This document shows positions 1-7,329 of a stretch of 37,322 nucleotides of DNA, piece after piece. The stretch covers positions 1 to 37,322 of the forward strand of contig CAZSBF010000038.1 in the NCBI GenBank assembly GCA_964605185.1. Direction: 5' to 3'. The DNA comes from JACRIM01 sp964605185. Its GTDB lineage: Bacteria > Planctomycetota > Phycisphaerae > UBA1845 > UTPLA1. Every line of letters starts with the position of its first letter. The stretch's first letter is position 1. The notes beneath the pieces are model-generated. The model made no database searches. It was not told the DNA's origin and was given only the letters and a program-made list of their open reading frames with translations. The position numbers and the translations under genes were made by a program.

Positions 1-2175
1 GGCCGGGGAGGCGGGGTGTTGGGTGATGGTGGGGGCGGGGCCGGATGGAAGAAACTTGGCCCACGTGAATGCGTATTCGTTATCTTGCGTACGTCCTTCG
101 AACCGACCGAGTAAATAGAGTTCATTTCGGAAGTCAATTAGCCGTGTGAACCAAGGTGCGTAAAAACCTGCCAACGAAGTAGCGTGCCACGATGCCCCAT
201 CCCATCGGGCAATACCAGGTATCCAAGGTTGACTTCCAGTGTAATTCGTCACTGCAAATAGTTCGTTATTGTGAATTCCCAGTGCGCCGGCCCCATTCGG
301 AAGTCCAGATCCCATCGGGCTCCACGTTGTTCCGTCCCAACGTGCGATATTGTTAGCCGGAATGCCGCCAGCCTTTGTGAAAGAGCCCGAGACGACGAGG
401 CTGTCGTCATATACCGTCATTCCATAGATAATGCCGGTCGTGTTGCTCGCCGTTTCGAGTCCACTTGAGAGCTTGCTCCATTGTGCGCCATCCCAGGACC
501 CTATGCTGTTAAATCCTGAGATGCCGTTGATATGGACAAAGCTCCCGGCTGCAATGAGTCTCCCTCGATAAAATTGCAGTTCGGTTGCTTCAGAGTCGTA
601 GGTGCCTAGTGAACAGATGGATGTCCACTGTGCACCATCCCATTTCTTTATGCTTGAAAAACTGGGGCCGCCTTCGCGCTGAATACTGGCAAACAATTCC
701 TGATCGCGACTACAAATTGCCAATACTTCCCGGCCAAGTCCGTTACCGATAGGCCACCAAATGTGCCCGTCGAAACGAGCAATGTTTTCCATCCCTGGAC
801 CGCTGTAGAACCACCCGCCAACGACCAAGTCTCCTTGATAGACACAAATTGTATTTGCATCGATCTCAATGCTTGACAAATCGGGTGAGGTTGTGAGTCT
901 TTGTCCGTCCCAGAACGCGACTCCATTTGTTGATTCAGAGCTAACTTGTAAGAAGCGACCGGCCATTACCAATTTTTCCCGCCACTCACAAGAATCATTG
1001 ATTATCACATTATTTGTAATCGACTCGATACCGCCTCCAAGCGGATTCCATGCAGCGCCATCAAACTTAGCAATTCCTCTCATTATGAGTTCGTTCGTTC
1101 TATAGAAATCACCGGCGGCCACGAGTTCGTCGCGGAAGTACAACATGCTGCGAACGTGATGCTCAGCACCTTGTAGCCCATGATCGAACCGTTTCCAATT
1201 CCCATCGGAGAACTCGGCAATGTTGATGCACTCGCCATTCATATCAAACCAATAAAAACCTCCTCCGACGATCAAGCGGCCCTCGTCGGCAATCAGAGAG
1301 TTAATCTGAGGTATATCAGATACATATGTGCCATATAATTCATGGGGAATTGCGCTCCATGTTTGACCATCCCAACGAGCGAGTGAGTTGCATGTAACTC
1401 CGCCCGCTCTTGCGAAAGCGCCGGCCACGATGAGCTTGTCACCTTGCACTGCCATCGCCAGGACTCCGTCAAAGTTGCCCGAGACTCCAGTGCCGACTTT
1501 CGTCCAACTTTTTCCATTCCATCGCGCGATACCATTAGTGAATTGGCCGTCGGTAAAAAGATTAAACTTCCCTCCTGCATACAACGTATCCTGGTAGACA
1601 GCTAGGCAGCGCACTCGATCCAATGTTTGAGCGAATGACACCCATTGGTCGTTAATCCAATGATAGACCCCGCTTTCGCCGCCCATCACAAGATTGCCGC
1701 CGAATACCGTAAACGAATAGGCTTTCGCCGAGAACTGAAACGGGGTGTCCATGGGCGACCATTGCGAGCCATCCCACTTTGCAATTCCTCTGGCAGGAAC
1801 CGTGCCTGCCATGTCGAAATCTCCCCCTACGATTAACTGTCCGTCATACACATAGAGGCATCTGACCTTTCCATTCAATCCATCACCCAAACGGAGGAAC
1901 CGCCGCCCATCCCACGCTGCGATTCGATTTACATAAAGATGGCCTGCGCGGTAGAAGTTACCACCCACCACGAGGAGTTCCTCTGCTGGCCCGGATCCAT
2001 CAGGATCCCATTGAACCAATGAATGTGCCCCATCGTCGTTAAAACCAAGGCCAGTGTCTCCGAATTCCGGCCCAGACACGACTTCATATTGGCACTGAGA
2101 AATGGCGACGTTTGGAGCGGCGGCAATCATGGCCGAGGTTATTGCGAAGATCTGAGATGCCCGAGAGATTCTCAT
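1..2175 (-). CDS. Secreted beta-propeller-like repeat protein, 3' end beyond window
   Basis: I read one uninterrupted minus-strand frame from an ATG at 2175 to the left edge (725 codons, no stop), so the gene is partial at its C-terminus. Residues 1-20 resemble a signal peptide. The rest is about 13 repeats of roughly 48 residues, each with a core like Asn-x-Ile-Ala-Arg-Trp-Asp-Gly-x-x-Trp followed by a strand ending Leu-x-Ala-Gly-Gly-x-Phe; this is typical of planctomycete exported proteins thought to fold as beta-propellers. The last visible residues (Pro-Thr-Ile-Thr-Gln-His-Pro-Ala) look like the first strand of an Ig-like domain, so more domains probably follow. GGAG sits just upstream of the ATG. 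GC content is clearly lower than in neighbouring genes. Role unknown; surface or extracellular location is inferred. Kelch-like is an alternative description of the repeats. Confidence 0.85.
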   Translation of the reverse strand, partial: MRISRASQIFAITSAMIAAAPNVAISQCQYEVVSGPEFGDTGLGFNDDGAHSLVQWDPDGSGPAEELLVVGGNFYRAGHLYVNRIAAWDGRRFLRLGDGLNGKVRCLYVYDGQLIVGGDFDMAGTVPARGIAKWDGSQWSPMDTPFQFSAKAYSFTVFGGNLVMGGESGVYHWINDQWVSFAQTLDRVRCLAVYQDTLYAGGKFNLFTDGQFTNGIARWNGKSWTKVGTGVSGNFDGVLAMAVQGDKLIVAGAFARAGGVTCNSLARWDGQTWSAIPHELYGTYVSDIPQINSLIADEGRLIVGGGFYWFDMNGECINIAEFSDGNWKRFDHGLQGAEHHVRSMLYFRDELVAAGDFYRTNELIMRGIAKFDGAAWNPLGGGIESITNNVIINDSCEWREKLVMAGRFLQVSSESTNGVAFWDGQRLTTSPDLSSIEIDANTICVYQGDLVVGGWFYSGPGMENIARFDGHIWWPIGNGLGREVLAICSRDQELFASIQREGGPSFSSIKKWDGAQWTSICSLGTYDSEATELQFYRGRLIAAGSFVHINGISGFNSIGSWDGAQWSKLSSGLETASNTTGIIYGMTVYDDSLVVSGSFTKAGGIPANNIARWDGTTWSPMGSGLPNGAGALGIHNNELFAVTNYTGSQPWIPGIARWDGASWHATSLAGFYAPWFTRLIDFRNELYLLGRFEGRTQDNEYAFTWAKFLPSGPAPTITQHPASPA

Positions 2176-2228
2176 TTACGTCTCCGATGAACGGCATGTA
2201 TAAAGCGGTTGCCATTCGTTCTGCATTA

Positions 2229-2258
2229 ATTGTACCTAATGCGGGGAAGGAATTGCAA
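2229..2258 (-). promoter_or_regulatory. Predicted sigma70-type promoter for the repeat-protein gene
   Basis: On the minus strand TTGCAA (2258-2253) is followed after 18 bp by TACAAT (2234-2229). Transcription would start near 2222, leaving a leader of about 47 nt before the ATG at 2175. Prediction by spacing and consensus only. Confidence 0.4.
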
Positions 2259-2330
2259 ATCGGGCTACGGGATCGTGGGAATGGCTCCGTCGCCCTCTTC
2301 CGGGGCTGATTGCATCTGCGAAATTTGACA

Positions 2331-2354
2331 CCACGGGTTCGCACCCGTGGCTAC
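2331..2354 (-). repeat. Solo REP palindrome with GTAG flank
   Basis: Perfect 8-bp arms CCACGGGT (2331-2338) and ACCCGTGG (2343-2350) surround a 4-base loop. On the minus strand the hairpin is preceded by GTAG (2354-2351), the tetranucleotide typical of REP elements mobilised by RAYT-type transposases. The same arms occur twice around the transposase at 6772-7224. A weaker GCCC/GGGC hairpin (2292-2306) lies beside it, as at the transposase locus. Confidence 0.75.
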
Positions 2355-2422
2355 GTTCCGTTGTCCTTTTGGGACTGAGGCGGAGGGCGGGTGGGCGGTT
2401 TGTACGATAAACTGTTCGACCT

Positions 2423-2896
2423 ATGAGCAAAGCACTTCGCGGAAACGACGACGCCACCGGACTTCGCATTGCGATCGTTGTCAGCCGGTTTAACGAGTTC
2501 ATCACCATGAAGCTTCTCGCCGGGGCGCGGGAGGCGCTAATTGCGCATGGGGCCAAGGCCGAGGACATTACTGACGTGTGGGTGCCGGGAGCGTGGGAGT
2601 TGCCGTTGGCAGCGGAGGGGCTGGCCGAGAGCGGGCAATTCGATGCGCTGGTGTGTCTTGGCTGCGTGATTCGCGGGGAGACGACGCATCATATTCACGT
2701 CGGCGGGGAGGCGGCGCGCGGCATTGCCGATGTTTCGCTTTCGACCGGCGTGCCGATTGGTTTCGGCGTGCTCACCACGGACACGATGGAACAGGCCGTG
2801 GCGCGGGCGGGCGGCAAGGATGGAAACAAGGGGGCGGATGCAGCGCTGGCGGCGGTGGAGATGGTGCGGCTGCTGCGAGCGCTTCCAGGGAAATAG
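2423..2896 (+). CDS. ribH: 6,7-dimethyl-8-ribityllumazine synthase
   Basis: Lumazine synthase condenses 5-amino-6-ribitylamino-uracil with 3,4-dihydroxy-2-butanone 4-phosphate in the penultimate step of riboflavin synthesis (cytosolic). The 157-residue length is normal. Family motifs are visible: SRFNEF at 21-26, PGAWELPLAA at 55-64, GCVIRGET at 80-87, FGVLTTDTMEQA and the late NKGADAA. The histidine after Arg-Gly-x-Thr-x is present (H89), but the usual His-Phe-Asp-Tyr-Val reads His-His-Ile-His-Val here (89-93). I see no clear ribosome binding site before the ATG. A strong hairpin terminator follows. In many bacteria nusB is the next gene; here it lies 2.4 kb downstream, beyond a block of minus-strand genes. 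Confidence 0.95.
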   Translation: MSKALRGNDDATGLRIAIVVSRFNEFITMKLLAGAREALIAHGAKAEDITDVWVPGAWELPLAAEGLAESGQFDALVCLGCVIRGETTHHIHVGGEAARGIADVSLSTGVPIGFGVLTTDTMEQAVARAGGKDGNKGADAALAAVEMVRLLRALPGK

Positions 2897-2924
2897 GAAT
2901 CCACGACTAGGGGAACGAAGAAAA

Positions 2925-2978
2925 AAACCGGCGCGGCCTTGCGCCCGAGGGCACTCGACCACGCCGGTTTCGTTTTTT
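2925..2978. terminator. Bidirectional intrinsic terminator between ribH and the RRM gene
   Basis: Arms AAACCGGCG (2925-2933) and CGCCGGTTT (2962-2970) form a 9-bp stem over a long loop. A T-rich run (2972-2978) follows on the plus strand and an A run precedes it (T run on the minus strand), so it can stop both convergent genes. Confidence 0.8.
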
Positions 2979-3017
2979 ATGCGTGTCCGCCGGCAAAAGT
3001 GCGGCGGAGACGGATGA

Positions 3018-3272
3018 CTAGTTCGTCTTCGGCTTTGCTTCGTTGACCTTCATGGCCTTGCCGGCATGGTCCTTGCCGTTCAACGCGGTGATGGCCGACT
3101 GGGCCTCGGCATCGGTGGACATTTCGACGAAGCCGAAGCCTTTGCTCTGGCTCGTATCGCGATCCATGATGACGCTGGCACTAACGACGCTGCCCTGTCC
3201 TGCGAAGAGTGTCTTGAGATCCGAATCGCCGACACTGGCATCCAGATTTCCGACATAAAGTTTCTTACCCAT
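3018..3272 (-). CDS. Single-RRM RNA-binding protein
   Basis: A protein of 84 residues that is essentially one RNA recognition motif. RNP2 is KLYVGNL near the N-terminus and RNP1 is KGFGFVEM in the middle; the aromatic RNA-stacking positions (Tyr in RNP2, two Phe in RNP1) are kept. The start is the ATG at 3272, because the RRM fold begins immediately after it and AAGGA lies at proper spacing; the frame is open for 47 more codons upstream, but that stretch looks unlike protein. Bacterial single-RRM proteins of this kind (cyanobacterial Rbp and planctomycete relatives) are often linked to cold or stress and act in RNA binding. It lacks the glycine-rich tail some relatives have, ending in a short Lys/Asn-rich tail. 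It converges on ribH through a shared terminator. Confidence 0.92.
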   Translation of the reverse strand: MGKKLYVGNLDASVGDSDLKTLFAGQGSVVSASVIMDRDTSQSKGFGFVEMSTDAEAQSAITALNGKDHAGKAMKVNEAKPKTN

Positions 3273-3624
3273 GTTGATTTTCCTTCTTACTGCGGTCCAA
3301 TCGACCCGTCGTTTTACTTTCAGGGTCGAAGTGAAAGAGTCCAAAAGGCTTGGACCAATCGGCCGGGAGGGCGAAAGAGAATAACAGGAGCGAGAAGCCG
3401 TGAGACTTGTCAATAGAGCCTGAGAAGCTCGGTCGTCGAACCAACCGGTTGGATCATAGTGGCCACCGCGCTATTACACATCAGGGAAAAACGAACGGGT
3501 TGCCGCTGCATGCAGTGCATGTGCGAGGCTTTCCACACGAAAAGCGGCCGCACGCTGCTGAGAAGCCGTATTCGTCAACCAAGAGGGGGGTTGAATAAAT
3601 ATTTCGTTTTAGCCCCCCGGCGAG
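3273..3624. other. Gene-free stretch upstream of the RRM gene
   Basis: These 352 bases lie between the RRM gene and the DUF6197-like gene. A perfect TTGACA on the minus strand (3413-3408) could be a -35 element for the RRM gene, but I find no -10 at 16-18 bp. A leader of over 100 nt would be possible, as for cold-inducible RNA-binding genes, but no structure stands out. Short open frames here have no recognisable protein. Confidence 0.4.
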
Positions 3625-3990
3625 TCAGATCGGTTGGCCGCGCCCATGCCAGACGGGCAGATCACGCAGACGGGACATCACCAGCTCGTGCGTGGTGTCG
3701 GCATCATCGTTGAAGTTGAGCAGCGATGTCATGGCCGCGATCTGAAGATTCTTGATGGACCATTTGAGCGGGCGCCGACCCGACAAGTGGCGACTGACCG
3801 GTTCGAAGAGCGTGCAGGCACGCTTCCATCCGAAGAGGTGGCAAAGCCCGCCCACGAGATCCCACGAGACGGCTTGTTCGTCGTCGTAGTGAACGACGTG
3901 GCCATCCGCATCCGCGGCATCCTGGCCGCGGCACCAGCGCCGCTTGTCGTCGAAGAGGGCGATGAGTTTGTCTTTTTCGTCCTGAATCAT
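3625..3990 (-). CDS. DUF6197-like small protein
   Basis: A 121-residue protein starting at the ATG at 3990; the same frame is open upstream only as the shadow of the desaturase gene. It resembles the DUF6197 pattern: an early Trp-Cys-x-Gly, an Asp-Ala-Asp-Gly stretch, a Ser-Trp-Asp-Leu-Val-Gly-Gly region where the family has a Trp-Cys-x-x-Gly-Ala, a long helix-rich middle, and a C-terminal Leu-Asn-Phe-Asn-Asp followed by Thr-x-Glu-Leu-Val. That assignment is from memory of the family and is only moderately sure. No signal peptide or membrane segment. It begins 14 nt after the desaturase stop, so the two are probably cotranscribed. Function unknown. Confidence 0.75.
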   Translation of the reverse strand: MIQDEKDKLIALFDDKRRWCRGQDAADADGHVVHYDDEQAVSWDLVGGLCHLFGWKRACTLFEPVSRHLSGRRPLKWSIKNLQIAAMTSLLNFNDDADTTHELVMSRLRDLPVWHGRGQPI

Positions 3991-4004
3991 GACACCGGAT
4001 GTCC

Positions 4005-5147
4005 TCAGGCCGAAACGGCCATGCCCATTTGCCGGAGCCACCGGTAGTGCGAGGCAATGCCGGCCAGAAACGTCGCGTAGGACTTGTACTTCAGCCCGAA
4101 ATCGTGACACGTGGCCTCGACGAGTTTGGCCAGGGCCGGATAGTGAACGTGACAGATCTGCGGGAAGAGATGGTGCTCGATTTGATAATTCAACCCGCCG
4201 ACAAACCAGGTCAGCGGTCGATTGCGCGGCGCGAAATTGACGGTCGTCTGGAGCTGATGCTCGGCCCAACTGGAATCAACCCGGTCGGTGCCGGGACTTG
4301 GAATCGGAAAGGCGGCGCCCTCCACGCAATGCGCCATTTGAAACACGACGCTCAGCGTGACACCCAACACCACGGAGGCGATTCCATACAGGATCAGCAC
4401 CCACCACCACGGGTGCAGCAGCATGGGAATCCCGAAGGCCAGGGAAAAGAAGATCGCCTTGCCGGCAACAAAGACCACCAAATCCCAGCCTGTGGGGCGC
4501 GGAAAGCGATGGCCTGCGATCCAGCCGGTGAGCACGTCATGGAAATCGTCGTAGAGGTGCCACTTGGCGGGGAGGAAACCGTAGAGCACCCATAAGTAAA
4601 AATGCTGAACGCGATGGAACTTCAACCGCGGCTGATGCGGCGACAGTCGCCCGAGCAGACCGAGGTTGATGTCATCATCATGGCCGGACAGGTTGGTGAA
4701 ACTGTGGTGGATCGTGTTGTGCTTTCGGGCCCAGACATAGGAGCTGCCGCCCAATACATCCAGCGTCAGGGAGGCGAGCTTGTTGATCCATCGATGTTCT
4801 GAAAAGGCGCCGTGCCCACCGTCGTGTTGAACATTGAACGCGGCCGAAGCCAACGACAGCCCGAGCAACACCGCCAATGGAATCGCCGGCCACGCGGTCG
4901 ACCCGGTGATCAGCAAGATGGCATACACGGCCGCGGTGCATGAAAGGACGATGGCCGATTTGATGTACATTCGCGGGCAGTCCCGCGGCTTGCGACCTGA
5001 GATGGCGAAATACTCATCGACCCGACGTCGAAGCGCCTGGCGAAAGGTGTCCGGTGATTGAAATTTCGGCGATCCGTTTGTCGGGGCGGTGGTTTCCCGG
5101 TTTGGCGATTCGTTCAACGGAATGTCCGGACTTGCGGCACTATGCAC
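4005..5147 (-). CDS. Membrane fatty acid (acyl-lipid/acyl-CoA) desaturase
   Basis: A 380-residue integral membrane di-iron desaturase. All three histidine boxes are present: HDGGH (108-112), HNTIHH (143-148) and QIEHH (322-326). The Gln in the third box is characteristic of front-end (delta-5/delta-6-like) and linoleoyl-CoA desaturase relatives. Hydrophobic segments at about 64-82, 88-104, 224-242 and 246-270 fit the usual four-helix arrangement. It should introduce a double bond into membrane fatty acids using O2 and reduced ferredoxin or cytochrome b5; no fused cytochrome b5 domain is seen. The start is a GTG at 5147, chosen because no better in-frame start lies nearby. Its partner downstream is the DUF6197-like gene. 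Desaturases are often cold-induced, which would match the nearby RRM gene; that link is inference. Confidence 0.92.
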   Translation of the reverse strand: MHSAASPDIPLNESPNRETTAPTNGSPKFQSPDTFRQALRRRVDEYFAISGRKPRDCPRMYIKSAIVLSCTAAVYAILLITGSTAWPAIPLAVLLGLSLASAAFNVQHDGGHGAFSEHRWINKLASLTLDVLGGSSYVWARKHNTIHHSFTNLSGHDDDINLGLLGRLSPHQPRLKFHRVQHFYLWVLYGFLPAKWHLYDDFHDVLTGWIAGHRFPRPTGWDLVVFVAGKAIFFSLAFGIPMLLHPWWWVLILYGIASVVLGVTLSVVFQMAHCVEGAAFPIPSPGTDRVDSSWAEHQLQTTVNFAPRNRPLTWFVGGLNYQIEHHLFPQICHVHYPALAKLVEATCHDFGLKYKSYATFLAGIASHYRWLRQMGMAVSA

Positions 5148-5245
5148 TCGGTACCCCAGAAAGGTTGATTCGGTTTGCTTCGACGGGACGAATTGTACCC
5201 GAATCGCTCGCGAGGGTTTGACGCCGACGCAATGAGCGCGTCCGC

Positions 5246-5274
5246 TTGCATTTTGCTTCGCCAGCCACTATTTA
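5246..5274 (+). promoter_or_regulatory. Predicted promoter of nusB-ftsY
   Basis: TTGCAT (5246-5251), 17 bp, then TATTTA (5269-5274). The predicted start point falls almost on the nusB ATG at 5282, and no ribosome binding site precedes that ATG, so the mRNA could be leaderless. Confidence 0.35.
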
Positions 5275-5281
5275 CGATGCC

Positions 5282-5710
5282 ATGATTGACCGCCGGCAAA
5301 GTCGAATCCTTGCGATGCAGTTTCTCTGCCAGATCGAGGGCGTGGGGCAGGAGGTGCTTTCGCAACTGGACGAATTTCTCGTCGATGAGAGCAGCGACCC
5401 CGGCGTGCGCGAGTATGCCCGCGATCTCGTCTCCGATGCATGGCGAAACACCGCGACCATCGACGAGCGCATACAGGCCTCGGCGCCGAAGTGGGACGTG
5501 AAGCGGATGACGACGGTGGATCGCAACATCCTGCGCGTGGCGGTCTGCGAGATGGTGCATCGGCATGGTGTGCCGCCCAACGTAGTCATCAATGAGTCCA
5601 TCGAGATCGGCAAACAATTCGGCACGGCTGAGTCGGGGGCGTTCATCAATGGTGTGCTCGACGGCGTGGCCAAGGTGATGGCGGCCGAGGCCGTGAAGGC
5701 GACCGAGTAG
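5282..5710 (+). CDS. nusB: Transcription antitermination factor NusB
   Basis: NusB binds boxA RNA together with NusE (S10) and supports antitermination on rRNA operons. The 142-residue length is right. The N-terminus has the conserved Arg-Arg-x-Ser-Arg-x-x-Ala-Met-Gln-Phe-Leu; the C-terminal half has the Val-Asp-Arg-Asn-Ile-Leu-Arg stretch, Val-Val-Ile-Asn-Glu and the Ser-Gly-Ala-Phe-Ile-Asn-Gly-Val-Leu-Asp motif. The ATG at 5282 is preferred over upstream in-frame starts because the family begins just before this arginine-rich motif. ftsY follows after 8 nt, so they form an operon. ribH, its common partner, is 2.4 kb upstream. Confidence 0.95.
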   Translation: MIDRRQSRILAMQFLCQIEGVGQEVLSQLDEFLVDESSDPGVREYARDLVSDAWRNTATIDERIQASAPKWDVKRMTTVDRNILRVAVCEMVHRHGVPPNVVINESIEIGKQFGTAESGAFINGVLDGVAKVMAAEAVKATE

Positions 5711-5718
5711 GGGGCGGC

Positions 5719-6633
5719 ATGGGTTTCTTCGACAAGATCAAAAAGGCCCTTGGCAAGACGCGCGAGAAAGTCGTCAGCGGGTTCAAGTCCATTCTGCCGT
5801 TCGGCCGCACCATCGACGAGGCGTTGCTCGACCAGGTGCACGACACCATGTTGCAGGCCGACTTCGGGCCGAAGACGACGACGAACCTGATCGACGCGGT
5901 TCGCGCGGCGTGGAAAAAGGGCGAGGTGAAGGAGTCGCAGGACATCCTCACGTTCCTGAAGCAGCACATCGTGAGCAAGTGGCCGGCCGATATGCGGACG
6001 CTGGCGAAGGCGCCGAGCGGGCCGACGGTGGTGCTCATCGCGGGGATTAACGGATCGGGAAAGACGACGAGCGTGGCGAAGCTGGCGAACCTCTTGAAGA
6101 AGGAAGGCAACAAGGTGGTGCTCGCGGCGTGCGATACGTTTCGCGCGGCGGCGGTGTTGCAACTGACTGAATGGTCGCGGCGATGCGGGGTCGATCTGAT
6201 CAAGCACGATCAAGACGCTGACCCCGGTGCGGTGGCGTACGACGCGTGCGAGGCGGCGATTGCGCGGAAGGCGGACATCCTGTTGGTCGATACGGCCGGC
6301 CGATTGCACACGCAGGATCACCTGATGCGGGAGCTGAACAAGATTCAGCGCGTGGTGGAGAAGAAGATCCCCGGTGCGCCGCACGAGGTCCTGCTCGTGC
6401 TCGACGCGACGATCGGGCAGAACGCCGTGAATCAGGCGAAGAGTTTTTCCGATCATGTGAAGGTGTCGGGCATCATTCTTGCGAAGCTGGATGGGTCGGC
6501 GAAGGGCGGGATCGTGGTGGGGATTCGCGATCAGTTGAATGTGCCGGTGAAATATGTCGGCCTCGGCGAGGGGATTGATGATATCGAGCCGTTTGATCCG
6601 CAGCAGTTTGTTGAGGCGATGTTTGGGGAGTGA
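5719..6633 (+). CDS. ftsY: Signal recognition particle receptor FtsY
   Basis: FtsY is the SRP GTPase that docks ribosome-nascent-chain-SRP complexes at the inner membrane. At 304 residues it has the short N-terminal form, without the long acidic A domain of the E. coli protein; the amphipathic start (Met-Gly-Phe-Phe-Asp-Lys-Ile-Lys-Lys) is typical for membrane contact. The N domain spans about 1-95. The G domain shows G1 GINGSGKTT (109-117), the DTFRAAA box (139-145), G3 DTAGR (191-195), the Lys-Leu-Asp of G4 and Asp-Gly-Ser-Ala-Lys-Gly-Gly. The closing Gly-Leu-Gly-Glu and Phe-Asp-Pro motif is present. Cotranscribed with nusB. Confidence 0.96.
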   Translation: MGFFDKIKKALGKTREKVVSGFKSILPFGRTIDEALLDQVHDTMLQADFGPKTTTNLIDAVRAAWKKGEVKESQDILTFLKQHIVSKWPADMRTLAKAPSGPTVVLIAGINGSGKTTSVAKLANLLKKEGNKVVLAACDTFRAAAVLQLTEWSRRCGVDLIKHDQDADPGAVAYDACEAAIARKADILLVDTAGRLHTQDHLMRELNKIQRVVEKKIPGAPHEVLLVLDATIGQNAVNQAKSFSDHVKVSGIILAKLDGSAKGGIVVGIRDQLNVPVKYVGLGEGIDDIEPFDPQQFVEAMFGE

Positions 6634-6674
6634 CGGGGGTTCTTCCCTTACGTGCCCCGAAGGGGCAACGGGAT

Positions 6675-6707
6675 GTAGCCACGGGTGGAGCGAAGCGCAA
6701 CCCGTGG
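6675..6707 (+). repeat. REP palindrome, left of transposase
   Basis: GTAG (6675-6678), then CCACGGGT (6679-6686) and ACCCGTGG (6700-6707) around a 13-base loop. The arms are identical to those at 2331-2350 and 7275-7325. Confidence 0.8.
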
Positions 6708-6771
6708 AAAGGGTACGGCGCTCGGAACTCTGCCCTGGAGGGGCAGAGGAAACACACGCACTTCGACGAAC

Positions 6772-7224
6772 TCAATCGAGTACATACTTTTCATCAAAGT
6801 CCACACCGTGCGCGCGGAGGAGTCGCAACAACTCTGATGTGAAGTCTTCCTTCTTGTGATGTTCCGCCTGCCTCGCGATATACAGCTTGACCGCCTGGTC
6901 CTGCGACTTGCTAACCGAAAACACCGAGTAACCCTCCTGCCACGCGAAGGCTGCGAGGTTGGGGTATGAATCGTGAACCCATTTTGACGATCGTCCCTTG
7001 ACCGTTCGCATCAGGTCCGACACTGAGCCATCGGGCCGCCACCGGAGGTAGATGTGGACATGGTCCTCGATGCCGCCGATGTCGTAGAGCACCCCCTTTT
7101 CGGCGCGGACGATGCCGCCGATGTAAGGGTAAAGACGCTCCGCGACGTCCGCCGTGATCCACGGTTTGCGGTGCTTTGTGCTGAAGACAACGTGGAGCAG
7201 GAGTTGGGAGTAGGTACCGGGCAT
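6772..7224 (-). CDS. Y1-type transposase, IS200/IS605 superfamily, RAYT-like
   Basis: A 150-residue HUH/Y1 single-strand DNA transposase. The metal-binding HUH motif is His55-Val-His57 (context Glu-Asp-His-Val-His). The candidate nucleophile is Tyr115 in a helix reading Tyr-Ile-Ala-Arg-Gln-Ala-Glu-His-His. The Ser-Ser-Lys-Trp and Trp-Gln-Glu-Gly-Tyr motifs typical of this family are present. The start is the ATG at 7224, since relatives begin with a short Ser-Gln-Leu-Leu-x-His-Val-Val-Phe-Ser stretch; the frame upstream to 7278 only reads through hairpins. It appears complete. Standing alone between inverted REPs, it probably acts on those hairpins. Confidence 0.9.
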   Translation of the reverse strand: MPGTYSQLLLHVVFSTKHRKPWITADVAERLYPYIGGIVRAEKGVLYDIGGIEDHVHIYLRWRPDGSVSDLMRTVKGRSSKWVHDSYPNLAAFAWQEGYSVFSVSKSQDQAVKLYIARQAEHHKKEDFTSELLRLLRAHGVDFDEKYVLD

Positions 7225-7274
7225 TGCGCTTCCCTTGCCCCTTCGGGGCAGAGAAATAATAACGCGTCCCGCTT

Positions 7275-7329
7275 CCACGGGTTACGCGTCGGGTCGCCAA
7301 GGCGACCGCGCCGCTTCACCCGTGGCTAC
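7275..7329 (-). repeat. REP palindrome, right of transposase, with inner hairpin
   Basis: Arms CCACGGGT (7275-7282) and ACCCGTGG (7318-7325) are followed by CTAC (7326-7329), i.e. GTAG on the minus strand. The longer loop holds a second perfect hairpin, GGTCGCC (7292-7298) with GGCGACC (7301-7307). Confidence 0.8.

Noticed and set aside
3378..3413. Perfect TTGACA upstream of the RRM gene as a promoter
   Set aside because: No -10 element at acceptable spacing; the nearest TATTCT or TGTTAT is 21-24 bp away.
4405..4420. CCACGGGT inside the desaturase gene, similar to a REP arm
   Set aside because: No matching ACCCGTGG arm and no GTAG nearby; chance match.
5272..6456. 394-codon minus-strand frame opposite nusB and ftsY
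   Set aside because: Antisense shadow of two conserved genes.
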